A DNA stretch of 39,855 nucleotides from Comamonadaceae bacterium (lineage in GTDB: Bacteria; Pseudomonadota; Gammaproteobacteria; Burkholderiales; Burkholderiaceae_C): the NCBI GenBank assembly GCA_947372745.1, contig CANBUY010000020.1, forward strand, positions 1-39,855, given 5' to 3'. Below the pieces are notes generated by a model. That model searched no databases. It worked only from the letters and a program-made list of their open reading frames with translations, and had not been told where the DNA came from. Positions 24,807 to 34,203 of the stretch are shown here, one piece after another. Every line of letters starts with the position of its first letter. Position 1 is the stretch's first letter. Made by a program: the position numbers and the translations under genes.

Positions 24807-25959
24807 GAAACAACTCCTGTTAACCATTTTGAATGGATTAATTGTAGGGATGCTGGTGGCTTGCGGCAGTGCCCCAATGCAAGCGCCAGAAAGCGACTCA
24901 GCAGCGCCTGAGCAACGCGCCAAAGTTTCGGCGCCCAACGACAACGGCGAGCTGCCCAGCCCATTGCAACAAGCCAAAAGCCGTTGGACGGCGGTGAGGT
25001 GGTCAGAGCTGCCCGGTTTCGAGAACGATGCCTTGTTTGAAGCCTGGAATGCCTGGCTTAAAAGTTGTGAACGGCCAGGCCCGGTTTTCGCCCCCCTGTG
25101 CAGCGAGGTGCGCCGCCTCAGCATCTCTGGCACCGACGAGCAACGCGCCTGGATGATGACGCGTCTGCAACCGTACCGGGTCGATGCCCTGCAAGGCAAC
25201 ACCGAAGGCCTGCTCACCGCCTATTTCGAGCCTGTGCTGACGGGTTCCCGAACGCCCAGTGCCGAGTTTTCAGTGCCGCTTTACCAGCCCCCTTTGGGCT
25301 TGACCGCTCGAAAGCCCTGGTTCACGCGCCAGGAAATCGACAGCGCCCCCTCAGTCAAGGCGGCTTTGAAAGGCCGCGAGATCGCCTACTTGGCCGACCC
25401 TATTGATGCCTTGGTCCTGCAAATTCAGGGCTCAGGTCGCCTTCAGTTCAAAGAACCGGACGGCACACAAACCACCGTGCGACTGGCCTTTGCTGGCTCC
25501 AATGAGCAGCCTTACAAAAGCGTGGGCAAGTGGCTGCTTGACCAAGGTGCGGTGCGCGAGGCGTCATGGCCGACGATCAAGGCCTGGGTCGCGCGCAACC
25601 CATCCCGTATCAATGAGCTGCTGTGGAGCAACCCGCGCACCGTGTTTTTCAAGGAGGAGCGGCTATCCGGCCTGGATGCGGCCTTTGGTCCGCGTGGCGC
25701 CCAAGGCGTCCCCCTGACCCCAGGCCGCTCGATCGCGGTAGATCCCGGCAGTATTCCCTATGGCACGCCCGTCTGGCTAGCGTCCAAGGGGCCTGGCGTT
25801 AACCTTCAAAAACTGGTGTTGGCCCAAGACACGGGCAGCGCGATTGTGGGTGCCGTGCGGGCTGATTATTTTGTGGGCTGGGGCACGGAGGCAGGCGAAT
25901 TGGCCGGCCGACTTAAGCAGCCCTTGCGGCTTTGGGTACTTTGGCCGAAAAAGCCCTGA
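24805..25959 (+). CDS. mltA: Membrane-bound lytic murein transglycosylase A
   Basis: A 384-aa outer-membrane lipoprotein that cleaves the beta-1,4 bond between MurNAc and GlcNAc in peptidoglycan, leaving 1,6-anhydroMurNAc ends. The N-terminal signal has lipobox LVAC (Cys20). The MltA barrel domain (about 120-290; GLLTAYFEPVLTGSR, VLQIQGSGRL) is followed by a 3D domain containing AQDTGSAI with catalytic Asp342 and the second Asp354 in RADYFVGWG. ATG 24805 is chosen because it begins the signal peptide; the open frame upstream of it is an artefact of the opposite-strand gene. It shares a CATG start with the divergent small membrane-protein gene. Confidence 0.95.
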   Translation: MKQLLLTILNGLIVGMLVACGSAPMQAPESDSAAPEQRAKVSAPNDNGELPSPLQQAKSRWTAVRWSELPGFENDALFEAWNAWLKSCERPGPVFAPLCSEVRRLSISGTDEQRAWMMTRLQPYRVDALQGNTEGLLTAYFEPVLTGSRTPSAEFSVPLYQPPLGLTARKPWFTRQEIDSAPSVKAALKGREIAYLADPIDALVLQIQGSGRLQFKEPDGTQTTVRLAFAGSNEQPYKSVGKWLLDQGAVREASWPTIKAWVARNPSRINELLWSNPRTVFFKEERLSGLDAAFGPRGAQGVPLTPGRSIAVDPGSIPYGTPVWLASKGPGVNLQKLVLAQDTGSAIVGAVRADYFVGWGTEAGELAGRLKQPLRLWVLWPKKP

Positions 25960-25974
25960 TTTCTAGGACATGTA

Positions 25975-26928
25975 ATGAGCAAAATAATGAATGACATTGA
26001 CGAACGCACCCGTCTGGCAGGTAGCAGCATGTTTGAAATGCTACTTTTCAAGCTAGGTGAAGCCGCAGGCTCCAACCATCGGGAGCTGTTTGGCATCAAT
26101 GTCTTCAAGGTGCGCGAGATCCTTGTGATGCCCGAGATCACGGTCATGGCCAACGCACCACCTCATGTTATGGGGGTGGCCAATGTGCGTGGCCAGATGA
26201 TCCCGGTCATTAATCTGGCCGCCATTGCAGGGTGCACGCCGACCCAAGGGCTGGGCATCTTGCTGGTGACCGAGTTTGCACGCAGCACCCAGGCATTTGC
26301 CGTTGAAGAAGTGAGTGAGATTGTGCGTCTGGCCTGGAAACACGTTCTCTCGGCCGAAGGCACCGGGGGCGGACTGGTGACCAGTTTGGCCCGCCTGGAC
26401 GGCGACGCCCAGGACACCCGACTGGCCCAAGTGCTGGATGTGGAGCGCATTTTGCAAGATGTGTTCGCGTCTTCACAGCAAGCAGCGCCTGACGCCCAGC
26501 GCATGCCCAAATTGCAACTAGCCCCGGGTAGTGTCATATTGGCGGCCGACGATTCCGCCGTGGCCCGCTTGATGATCGAACAAAGTTTGAGCGCCATGGG
26601 CGTGCCCTGCCTCATGACCAAAACAGGCAAAGAAGCCTGGGAACGCCTGCAAACCCTCGCGGCACAGGCCGCCAGCGAAGGCGTGGACGTGCGCGATAAA
26701 GTAGCCTTGGTCTTGACCGACCTTGAAATGCCCGAGATGGACGGATTCACGCTCACGCGCAATATCAAACAAGATGTCCGCTTCAAGGGCATCCCGGTCG
26801 TCATCCACTCATCCCTTTCGGGCGAGACCAACGAAGCCCACGTCAGGAGCGTCGGTGCGGATGCCTACATTGCCAAGTTTGCAGCGCAAGAGTTGGCTGA
26901 GACCATTTGCAAAGCGCTATCTAAATAA
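25975..26928 (+). CDS. cheV: Chemotaxis coupling protein CheV
   Basis: A 317-aa CheW-receiver fusion that couples chemoreceptors to CheA and is tuned by phosphorylation. Residues about 25-175 form the CheW domain (FGINVFKVREILVMPEIT, ANVRGQMIPVINLAA). Residues about 185-315 form a receiver with ADDSAVARLM, phospho-acceptor Asp249 (LTDLEMPEMDG), HSSLSGE, and an unusual FAAQEL in place of the common KP motif after K. AGGA lies 6 nt upstream of ATG 25975. No other chemotaxis genes are in the window, so it stands alone, which is common for cheV. Confidence 0.93.
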   Translation: MSKIMNDIDERTRLAGSSMFEMLLFKLGEAAGSNHRELFGINVFKVREILVMPEITVMANAPPHVMGVANVRGQMIPVINLAAIAGCTPTQGLGILLVTEFARSTQAFAVEEVSEIVRLAWKHVLSAEGTGGGLVTSLARLDGDAQDTRLAQVLDVERILQDVFASSQQAAPDAQRMPKLQLAPGSVILAADDSAVARLMIEQSLSAMGVPCLMTKTGKEAWERLQTLAAQAASEGVDVRDKVALVLTDLEMPEMDGFTLTRNIKQDVRFKGIPVVIHSSLSGETNEAHVRSVGADAYIAKFAAQELAETICKALSK

Positions 26929-27174
26929 TAGCTGACTAAGCACGTTTCCATTTAATTGCAAGCAATATTTTTATAAATTTCACAACACGCAGCTAGGCAA
27001 GTCACTTTCAAAACCACGGGTAAACGAGACCCATAACGCAAAGACTTGAACGCACTTCCCGCATACACTTTCAGTTCTGAAATAAGAAGGCCAGCTACCC
27101 GCCAGCCGCTCTTGATTGGGTCGCCCACAAGGCGATACACCTTAACTTCGCCAACATCCTGGAGACAGACTGAC

Positions 27175-30100
27175 ATGAACGCCCCCCTGCCTGAACACAT
27201 TCGCCGCGCCCTTGAAACAGTAACGCTGGACGACAAATACTCGCTTAATTACGGGCGTGCTTTCATGAGTGGCGTTCAAGCGCTGGTCAAACTGCCCATG
27301 CTGCAGCGCCTGCGCGACCAGCAGTTGGGCAAAAACACGGCTGGCTTCATCAGCGGTTACCGCGGCTCGCCATTGGGGGGCTATGACCAAGCGCTGGTCA
27401 AGGCTGAGAAATACCTCAAAGCCCAGCACATCATTTTTCAACCCGGGGTCAACGAAGAACTGGCCGCCACGGCCTTGTGGGGCACGCAGCAACTGGGCTT
27501 TGCCCCACCCGGCTCCAATAAATACGACGGCGTCTTTGGCATCTGGTACGGCAAAGGCCCCGGTGTTGACCGCTGCAGCGACGTCTTTAAGCACGCCAAT
27601 ATGGCGGGCACCACGGCCTGGGGCGGCGTGATTGCGGTAGCGGGTGACGACCACATCTCCAAAAGCTCGACCGCTGCGCACCAGAGCGACCATATTTTCA
27701 AGGCCTGCGGCACGCCGGTGTTTTTCCCGGCCACCGTGCAGGAGATTTTGGACCTGGGTATTCACGCCTTTGCCATGAGCCGTTTCTCGGGCGTTTGGGC
27801 CGGGATGAAGACGATTCAGGAAATTGTCGAATCCAGCGCCACCGCCATGATTGACCCGGACCGGGTGCAGATCAAAATCCCGACCGATTTTGAGATGCCG
27901 CCCGGCGGCCTGCACATTCGCTGGCCCGACCACGCGCTGGACCAGGAAGCTCGCCTGTTTCACTACAAGTGGTACGCCGCGCTGGCCTACATTCGCGCCA
28001 ACCGGCTCAATTACAACGTGATCGAAGGCCAGAACGATCGCCTGGGCCTGATTGCCAGCGGCAAAGCCTATAGCGACACTCGCCAAGCCCTGATTGACTT
28101 GGGGCTAGACGATGCGACCTGCCAACAAGTGGGCATTCGCCTGCACAAGGTGGGCGTGGTGTGGCCGCTGGAGGCGCAACTGACCCGCGAATTTGCCACC
28201 GGGCTGCAAGAGATTTTGGTGATTGAGGAAAAACGCCAGGTCATTGAATACCAGCTCAAGGAAGAGCTGTACAACTGGCGCGCTGACGTGCGCCCGCATG
28301 TGCTGGGCAAGTTCAACGAAGGGGAAGGCGATTTCTCAGGTGGTGAGTGGTCCAACCCCAACCCGACCGCCAATACTTTGCTGCGAGCCAATGCTGATTT
28401 GTCGCCCGCCATCATTGCCCGCGCGATTGCGCAGCGCCTGAAAAAACTGGGCGTGAGCGCCGAGATTGGCGCCCGACTGGATGCGCAACTGGCCATTTTG
28501 GCGGCAAAAGAGAGCGCCATGCAGGTGATTGAGCTGAAATCGGACCGCCAACCGTGGTTTTGCTCAGGCTGCCCGCACAACACCAGCACCAAAGTACCCG
28601 AAGGCTCACGCGCGATGGCCGGCATTGGCTGCCACTTCATGAGCATCTGGATGGACCGCGCCACGGTGGGCTTCACCCAAATGGGCGGCGAAGGCGTGCC
28701 TTGGGTCGGCCAGCAGCCTTTCAGCCACGACACGCACATGTTTGCCAACCTGGGCGATGGCACTTACTTTCACAGCGGCATGCTGGCCGTGCGCCAGAGC
28801 ATTGCGGCCGGGGTCAACATCACCTACAAAATTTTGTACAACGACGCCGTCGCCATGACCGGGGGCCAGCAGGTGGGCGAGCGCCCAGAAGGGCACTCCG
28901 TTGGGCAGATAGCACAATCAATGCGTGCTGAAGGCGCTATTAAAATAATAGTGGTTACCGACGAGCCAGAAAAGTACGACGGCGTCACTTTGGTGGACGG
29001 CGTGGAGGTGCAACACCGCGACGAGCTCGACCGCATCCAGCGCGAGTTCCGGGAGATAAAAGGCTGCACCGTCATCATTTATGACCAGACCTGCGCGACC
29101 GAAAAACGTCGGCGCCGCAAGCGGGGCAGCCTGGTGGACCCCGCCAAGCGGGTGGTCATCAATGAGCTGGTGTGCGAGGGCTGTGGCGACTGCAGCGTGC
29201 AGAGCAACTGCCTGAGCGTGGAGCCGCTGGAGACCGAGTTTGGCCGCAAGCGCCAGATTAACCAAAGTACCTGCAACAAGGATTACTCCTGCACCAAGGG
29301 CTTTTGCCCGAGTTTTGTCACCGTCGAGGGGGGGCAGCTCAAGAAAAAATCCAAAGCCAAAGGCGCTTCACCTTTTGAACTGGGCGCCCTGCCCGAGCCG
29401 GTGTTGCCCGTGCTGCAAGCCAAGGTTTGGGGCATTGTGGTGGCGGGCGTCGGCGGCACAGGGGTCATCACCATTGGCCAGTTGCTGGGCGTGGCGGCTC
29501 ACCTGGAGGGCTTGGGCATCGTCACGCAAGATGCGGGCGGGTTGGCACAAAAAGGCGGCGGCACTTGGAGCCATGTGCTGATCGGCGCCAGCCAAGAGGC
29601 AATTCGTACCACTAGGGTAAGCATGGCCGCAGCGGACCTCATCATTGGCTGCGACCCGATCGTGGCGGCCAACAAGGAAACCACCCTGCGCATGCGCGAA
29701 GGACGGACCCATGTGGCGCTCAACTCACACGCTGCCCCCACGGCGGCTTTTGTGACCAACGCCAACTGGGCCAACCCATCTGACGCCTGCGTCAGCGAGG
29801 TCGTTAAAGCCGTCGGTTTGAGTGGCGTGGGCGCGTTCAACGCCGATGCAGCTTCGTCGCAGTTGATGGGCGACAGCATTTTCACCAACCCGATGATGCT
29901 GGGCTTTGCCTGGCAAAAGGGCTGGATCCCGTTGGAGAAAGCCTCGCTCATGCGCGCCATTGAGCTGAACGCCGTGGCGGTTGAGGGCAACAAAACCGCC
30001 TTCGAGTGGGGCCGCCGCGCCGCCCACGATGGCGCTGCTTTTGAGCGTCTACTCAACCCCGGGCAGGTCGTTCAACTCACCCAGCGCACGCCACTGGAAG

Positions 30101-30756
30101 ACCTGATCGCTAAACGCGTGGACTACCTCACCGCCTACCAAAACGCGGCTTACGCCGAGGAATACCTGGCGTTTGTGAACAAAGTCCGTCGAGCCGAAGA
30201 AGCCTTGGGGGGCTCATCGAAGCAAGCGCTTACCGAAGCCGTGGCCCGCTACCTCTTCAAACTCATGGCCTACAAAGATGAGTACGAGGTGGCCCGCCTG
30301 CACACCGATGCCAGTTTTCACGCCAAAATCAACGCGATGTTTGAGGGTGACTTCAAACTCAATTACCACCTGGCGCCCCCCCTGCTGGCCAAAAAGAACG
30401 ACAAGGGTGAGTTGCAAAAGCAAAAGTTTGGCCCCGTCATGTTGACCGCTTTCAAAGTGCTGTCCCGTCTGAAAGGCTTGCGCGGTACGGCGTTTGATGT
30501 GTTTGGCTACTCAGAAGAGCGCCGGGAAGAGCGCGCTCTGATCGCCGAGTACCGCGCCAGTGTGGATGAAATCCTGTTCGAGTTGGCAGGAGCCACCGGG
30601 GCACTTGACCCGCAACGCCTGAAAGCCGCTCTGGAGATTGCCCGTATCCCTGAACAAATCAGGGGCTTCGGCCACGTCAAGGCCCGCCATCTCAAGGCCG
30701 CACGCCAAAATTGGGCCGCCCAAATGGCCGTATTTCGCCAGTCTGCCACCACTTGA
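27175..30756 (+). CDS. Indolepyruvate ferredoxin oxidoreductase, fused alpha-beta (IorA-IorB type)
   Basis: A 1193-aa thiamine-diphosphate, iron-sulfur enzyme that oxidatively decarboxylates aryl 2-oxo acids (indolepyruvate, phenylpyruvate) to acyl-CoA, used in aromatic amino-acid breakdown. Order: a pyrimidine-binding region at the start (YRGSPLGGYDQAL), a TPP domain with GDGTYFHSGMLAVRQ and a following Asn near 520-560, a ferredoxin-like Cys cluster (CEGCGDCSVQSNC from Cys667, then CNKDYSCTKGFC), and a C-terminal gamma-type domain (GVGGTGVITIGQLLG near 757) plus a further conserved tail. ATG 27175 has GGAGA 9 nt upstream. The 246-bp gap before it is AT-rich in its first half and shows no clear site. 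It appears monocistronic. Confidence 0.93.
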   Translation: MNAPLPEHIRRALETVTLDDKYSLNYGRAFMSGVQALVKLPMLQRLRDQQLGKNTAGFISGYRGSPLGGYDQALVKAEKYLKAQHIIFQPGVNEELAATALWGTQQLGFAPPGSNKYDGVFGIWYGKGPGVDRCSDVFKHANMAGTTAWGGVIAVAGDDHISKSSTAAHQSDHIFKACGTPVFFPATVQEILDLGIHAFAMSRFSGVWAGMKTIQEIVESSATAMIDPDRVQIKIPTDFEMPPGGLHIRWPDHALDQEARLFHYKWYAALAYIRANRLNYNVIEGQNDRLGLIASGKAYSDTRQALIDLGLDDATCQQVGIRLHKVGVVWPLEAQLTREFATGLQEILVIEEKRQVIEYQLKEELYNWRADVRPHVLGKFNEGEGDFSGGEWSNPNPTANTLLRANADLSPAIIARAIAQRLKKLGVSAEIGARLDAQLAILAAKESAMQVIELKSDRQPWFCSGCPHNTSTKVPEGSRAMAGIGCHFMSIWMDRATVGFTQMGGEGVPWVGQQPFSHDTHMFANLGDGTYFHSGMLAVRQSIAAGVNITYKILYNDAVAMTGGQQVGERPEGHSVGQIAQSMRAEGAIKIIVVTDEPEKYDGVTLVDGVEVQHRDELDRIQREFREIKGCTVIIYDQTCATEKRRRRKRGSLVDPAKRVVINELVCEGCGDCSVQSNCLSVEPLETEFGRKRQINQSTCNKDYSCTKGFCPSFVTVEGGQLKKKSKAKGASPFELGALPEPVLPVLQAKVWGIVVAGVGGTGVITIGQLLGVAAHLEGLGIVTQDAGGLAQKGGGTWSHVLIGASQEAIRTTRVSMAAADLIIGCDPIVAANKETTLRMREGRTHVALNSHAAPTAAFVTNANWANPSDACVSEVVKAVGLSGVGAFNADAASSQLMGDSIFTNPMMLGFAWQKGWIPLEKASLMRAIELNAVAVEGNKTAFEWGRRAAHDGAAFERLLNPGQVVQLTQRTPLEDLIAKRVDYLTAYQNAAYAEEYLAFVNKVRRAEEALGGSSKQALTEAVARYLFKLMAYKDEYEVARLHTDASFHAKINAMFEGDFKLNYHLAPPLLAKKNDKGELQKQKFGPVMLTAFKVLSRLKGLRGTAFDVFGYSEERREERALIAEYRASVDEILFELAGATGALDPQRLKAALEIARIPEQIRGFGHVKARHLKAARQNWAAQMAVFRQSATT

Positions 30757-30793
30757 GTTCAAAAGTGGCGATTGAAGCGGGTGCCCTTTTTAT

Positions 30794-30926
30794 CCAGCAC
30801 CGTCTCTCCCGCGCAAGTGTGAATTCAGTGGACCCAGCACCGTCATTCCCGCGCAGGCGGGAATCCAGTGGATTTAAGTCGCCCGTTAGGTCGCAGACTA
30901 GATTCCCGCCTGCGCGGGAATGACGG
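30794..30926. repeat. Cluster of dRS3-like inverted repeats
   Basis: A 26-bp sequence at 30840-30865 recurs as an exact inverted copy at 30901-30926, 35 bp apart. Each arm contains ATTCCC-N8-GGGAAT, itself a palindrome (core CCCGC-GCAG-GCGGG), the form of the neisserial dRS3 element. A decayed direct copy lies at 30794-30832. They fill the gap between the oxidoreductase gene and yajC and could fold into a long hairpin that ends upstream transcription. Confidence 0.75.
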
Positions 30927-31018
30927 GCTTGGGGGCTGATGGGCGGCGTTTGAGGCCCGCATACAATGCGCAGTTGTCGGTTTCTTGACCTTTTTGATTA
31001 ATTATTTTGGAGTTACCT

Positions 31019-31351
31019 GTGTTCATTTCCTCTGCTTTTGCCCAAACCGCCCCTGCCGCTGCCGCCGCTGGCGGCATGACCGATTCACTCATGAGCATGC
31101 TGCCCTTGGTGCTCATGTTTGTCGTGCTGTACTTTGTGATGATTCGTCCTCAGATGAAAAAGCAAAAAGAGCACCGCTCAATGATTGAAGCCTTGGCCAA
31201 GGGTGACGAAATCGCCACCGCTGGCGGCTTGTTGGGCAAAGTGGTCAAGTTGGGTGACAGCCACCTGACACTTGAGATCGCCACGGGCGTTGAAGTGCAA
31301 CTGCAACGCAGCGCCGTGGTTCAAGTCTTGCCAAAAGGCAGCATCAAGTAA
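31019..31351 (+). CDS. yajC: Preprotein translocase subunit YajC
   Basis: A 110-aa inner-membrane accessory of the Sec translocon. An Ala-rich N-terminal segment precedes one membrane helix (about 24-40, MLPLVLMFVVLYFVMIRPQM) and a cytoplasmic domain with KGDEIATAGGLLGKV. GTG 31019 is chosen because GGAG lies 6 nt upstream; a TTG at 31007 would overlap that site. It heads yajC-secD-secF, with 33 bp to secD. The usual tgt/queA neighbours are absent upstream; the dRS3-like cluster stands there instead. Confidence 0.95.
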   Translation: MFISSAFAQTAPAAAAAGGMTDSLMSMLPLVLMFVVLYFVMIRPQMKKQKEHRSMIEALAKGDEIATAGGLLGKVVKLGDSHLTLEIATGVEVQLQRSAVVQVLPKGSIK

Positions 31352-31384
31352 TTTAGAACTTTTTAACCCTGCAAGAGCGCGATC

Positions 31385-33247
31385 ATGAATCGTTACCCGA
31401 TATGGAAGTACGCGATCATCATGATCGCCCTGGTGGTGGGGGTGTTGTACACCCTGCCGAATTTTTTTGGTGAAGCCCCTGCGGTGCAGGTGTCTGCTGC
31501 CAAAGTAGCGTTCAAGGTCGATGCCAGCACGCAAGCGCGGGTTGAGGAAGCCCTGAAAACAGCCGGCATCACCGCCGATGTAGTCTCGCTTGAGGGCACG
31601 TCCATCAAGGCCCGCTTTGGCAACACGGACAGCCAGCTCAAAGCCAAGGATGCGATTCAGAAAGCACTGATACCTGACGCGTCCAACCCGGGCTACGTGG
31701 TGGCGCTGAATTTACTGTCGCGCTCCCCCGATTGGCTCAAAGCCCTGCACTCTTTCCCCATGTATTTAGGCCTGGACTTGCGCGGTGGCGTGCACTTCAT
31801 GCTGCAGGTGGACATGCAGGCCGCACTCACCAAAAAAGCTGAATCGTTGGCCGGGGACATCCGCACCAGCCTGCGCGAGAAAAATGTGCGCCACGGTGGC
31901 ATCAGCCGCAACGGGCAAACCATTGAGATTCGCTTTCGCGACATGCCCACCCTGGCTGCGGCCAAACTGGTTTTGCAAGACCAATTTGCCGACCTGCAAA
32001 GCGTGGACGCCCCAGAAGGCACCGAGTACAAGCTGACTGCTTCCATCAAGCCCGAGGCTGCACGCCGCGTGCAAGACCAGTCGCTCAAGCAAAACATCAC
32101 GACATTGCACAACCGGATCAACGAGTTGGGCGTCGCAGAGCCCGTGATTCAGCAACAAGGGCTGGACCGCATCGTGGTGCAGCTCCCTGGCGTGCAAGAC
32201 ACGGCCAAGGCCAAAGACATTTTGGGCCGCACGGCCACGCTTGAAGTCCGCATGGTGGACGAAAGCAGTGAAGCCCGCGCCGCTGAAGCCGGCTCTGGCA
32301 TGGTGCCCTTTGGCTCCGAGCGCTTTTTGGAGCGCAGTGGTCAGCCAGTCATCGTTAAAAAACAGGTTATTTTGACGGGTGAGAACCTGACGGATGCCCA
32401 GCCTGGCTTTGACGGCCAAACGCAAGAAGCCGTGGTCAACCTGACACTCGATGCCAAAGGTGCCCGCATCTTCCGCGACGTCACCCGCGAAAGTGTGGGT
32501 AAGCGCATGGCCATCGTGTTGTTCGAAAAAGGTAAAGGCGAAGTGGTGACCGCACCGGTGATTCGCTCTGAAATCAGCGGCGGGCGGGTGCAGATCTCGG
32601 GTCGCATGACCACGACTGAGGCCAACGACACCTCCTTGCTGTTGCGTGCTGGCTCACTGGCGGCACCGATGGAAATCATCGAAGAAACCACCATCGGGCC
32701 TAGCCTGGGGGCTGAAAACATTGCCAAAGGCTTCAACAGCGTGACCTGGGGCTTTGCCGCGGTGACGGTCTTTATGTGCCTGTATTACATGCTGTTTGGT
32801 GTGTTTTCCAGTATTTCGCTGGCGGTCAACCTGCTGCTTTTAGTGGCGGTGTTGTCCATGCTGCAGGCCACCTTGACCTTGCCCGGTATGGCCGCGATGG
32901 CTCTGGTGCTCGGTATGGCGATTGATGCCAACGTGCTGATCAACGAGCGGGTGCGTGAAGAGTTGCGCAACGGCGCCTCGGCGCAAGCTGCCATTCACGC
33001 CGGTTACGACCGGGCGTGGGCCACCATTCTGGACTCGAATGTGACCACCTTGATTGCCGGTTTGGCCTTGCTGGCCTTCGGCTCGGGCCCGGTGCGCGGC
33101 TTTGCGGTGGTGCATTGCTTGGGTATTTTGACCAGCATGTTCTCCGGTGTGTTCTTCTCGCGTGGTCTGGTCAATGTTTGGTACGGCCGTCAAAACAAGC
33201 TCAAAAGTGTGTCTATTGGCACCGTTTGGCGTCCTGAGGAAAAGTAA
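31385..33247 (+). CDS. secD: Protein translocase subunit SecD
   Basis: A 620-aa RND-type membrane protein that, with SecF, uses the proton gradient to help pull proteins through SecYEG. Membrane helix 1 lies at about 9-28, followed by a large periplasmic P1 domain (LGLDLRGGVHFMLQVDM at its start; LHNRINELGVAEPVIQQQG) and five more helices after about residue 450 (GLALGMAIDANVLINERVRE type motif, seen here as LVLGMAIDANVLINERVRE). It is followed by secF after 2 bp, so both are co-translated. Confidence 0.97.
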   Translation: MNRYPIWKYAIIMIALVVGVLYTLPNFFGEAPAVQVSAAKVAFKVDASTQARVEEALKTAGITADVVSLEGTSIKARFGNTDSQLKAKDAIQKALIPDASNPGYVVALNLLSRSPDWLKALHSFPMYLGLDLRGGVHFMLQVDMQAALTKKAESLAGDIRTSLREKNVRHGGISRNGQTIEIRFRDMPTLAAAKLVLQDQFADLQSVDAPEGTEYKLTASIKPEAARRVQDQSLKQNITTLHNRINELGVAEPVIQQQGLDRIVVQLPGVQDTAKAKDILGRTATLEVRMVDESSEARAAEAGSGMVPFGSERFLERSGQPVIVKKQVILTGENLTDAQPGFDGQTQEAVVNLTLDAKGARIFRDVTRESVGKRMAIVLFEKGKGEVVTAPVIRSEISGGRVQISGRMTTTEANDTSLLLRAGSLAAPMEIIEETTIGPSLGAENIAKGFNSVTWGFAAVTVFMCLYYMLFGVFSSISLAVNLLLLVAVLSMLQATLTLPGMAAMALVLGMAIDANVLINERVREELRNGASAQAAIHAGYDRAWATILDSNVTTLIAGLALLAFGSGPVRGFAVVHCLGILTSMFSGVFFSRGLVNVWYGRQNKLKSVSIGTVWRPEEK

Positions 33248-33249
33248 TC

Positions 33250-34203
33250 ATGGAATTTTTCAAAATCAAACGCGACATTCCGTTCATGCGGCATGCACTC
33301 GTTTTTAACCTCATCTCCTTCATCACCTTTCTGGCTGCGGTGTTCTTCTTGTTCAGCCGGGGCCTTCATTTGTCGGTGGAATTCACCGGCGGCACCTTGA
33401 TGGAGGTGAGCTACTCGCAACCCGCCGACTTGAACGCGGTGCGCAATGTGGTGGCCAAACTCGGCTTGACCGACGTGCAGGTGCAAAACTTTGGCACCGC
33501 GCGCGATGTGCTGATTCGCCTGCCCGTGCAAAAAGGCGTGAGTTCGGCCCAGCAAAGTGAGCAGGTCATGACCGCCCTTAAAGGCGCGGACGCCACGGCC
33601 TCCATGCGTCGCACCGAATTCGTCGGCCCTCAGGTGGGTGACGAGTTGGCGATTGACGGCCTCAAGGCGCTGGCCTTTGTGGTGGTGGGCATCATGCTGT
33701 ACCTGGCGATTCGCTTTGAATGGAAGTTTGCGGTAGCCGCCATCATTGCCAACTTGCATGACGTGATCATCATTTTGGGCTTCTTTGCCTTCTTCCAGTG
33801 GGAGTTTTCGCTGCCCGTGCTGGCCGCCGTGCTGGCGGTACTGGGGTATTCGGTGAACGAGTCAGTGGTTATTTTTGACCGTATCCGCGAAAACTTCCGC
33901 CGCTTTCGCAAGATGAACAGCCAGCAAATCATTGACAGTGCCATCACCTCAACGATCAGCCGCACCATCATCACGCACGGTTGCACGCAGATCATGGTGC
34001 TCTCGATGCTGTTTTTTGGTGGTGCCACCCTGCACTATTTCGCCATGGCGCTGACCATCGGCATTTTGTTCGGCATCTACTCGTCTGTGTTTGTGGCGGC
34101 CTCCATTGCCATGTGGCTGGGCATTCAGCGCGAAGACCTGATCAAGGGCGGCGCCAAGAAAGACGAAGACCCTAACGACCCCAACGCCGGGGCGATCGTT
34201 TAA
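33250..34203 (+). CDS. secF: Protein translocase subunit SecF
   Basis: A 317-aa partner of SecD. An N-terminal helix (about 15-37), a short periplasmic domain (VEFTGGTLMEVSYSQP), and five C-terminal helices with GYSVNESVVIFDRIREN, the signature of the family. GAGGA sits 9 nt before the ATG, inside the secD end. Its stop codon overlaps the dprA stop on the other strand (4 bp shared), so the two transcripts converge with no gap. Confidence 0.97.
   Translation: MEFFKIKRDIPFMRHALVFNLISFITFLAAVFFLFSRGLHLSVEFTGGTLMEVSYSQPADLNAVRNVVAKLGLTDVQVQNFGTARDVLIRLPVQKGVSSAQQSEQVMTALKGADATASMRRTEFVGPQVGDELAIDGLKALAFVVVGIMLYLAIRFEWKFAVAAIIANLHDVIIILGFFAFFQWEFSLPVLAAVLAVLGYSVNESVVIFDRIRENFRRFRKMNSQQIIDSAITSTISRTIITHGCTQIMVLSMLFFGGATLHYFAMALTIGILFGIYSSVFVAASIAMWLGIQREDLIKGGAKKDEDPNDPNAGAIV

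Noticed and set aside
24807..25217. Upstream extension of the small membrane-protein frame
   Set aside because: It is antisense to mltA; the AGGAG site fixes the start at 24806.
27046..27174. 43-residue N-terminal extension of the indolepyruvate oxidoreductase
   Set aside because: The extension is Arg/Thr/Pro-rich with no similarity to the family, whereas ATG 27175 has a GGAGA site and gives the expected N-terminus.
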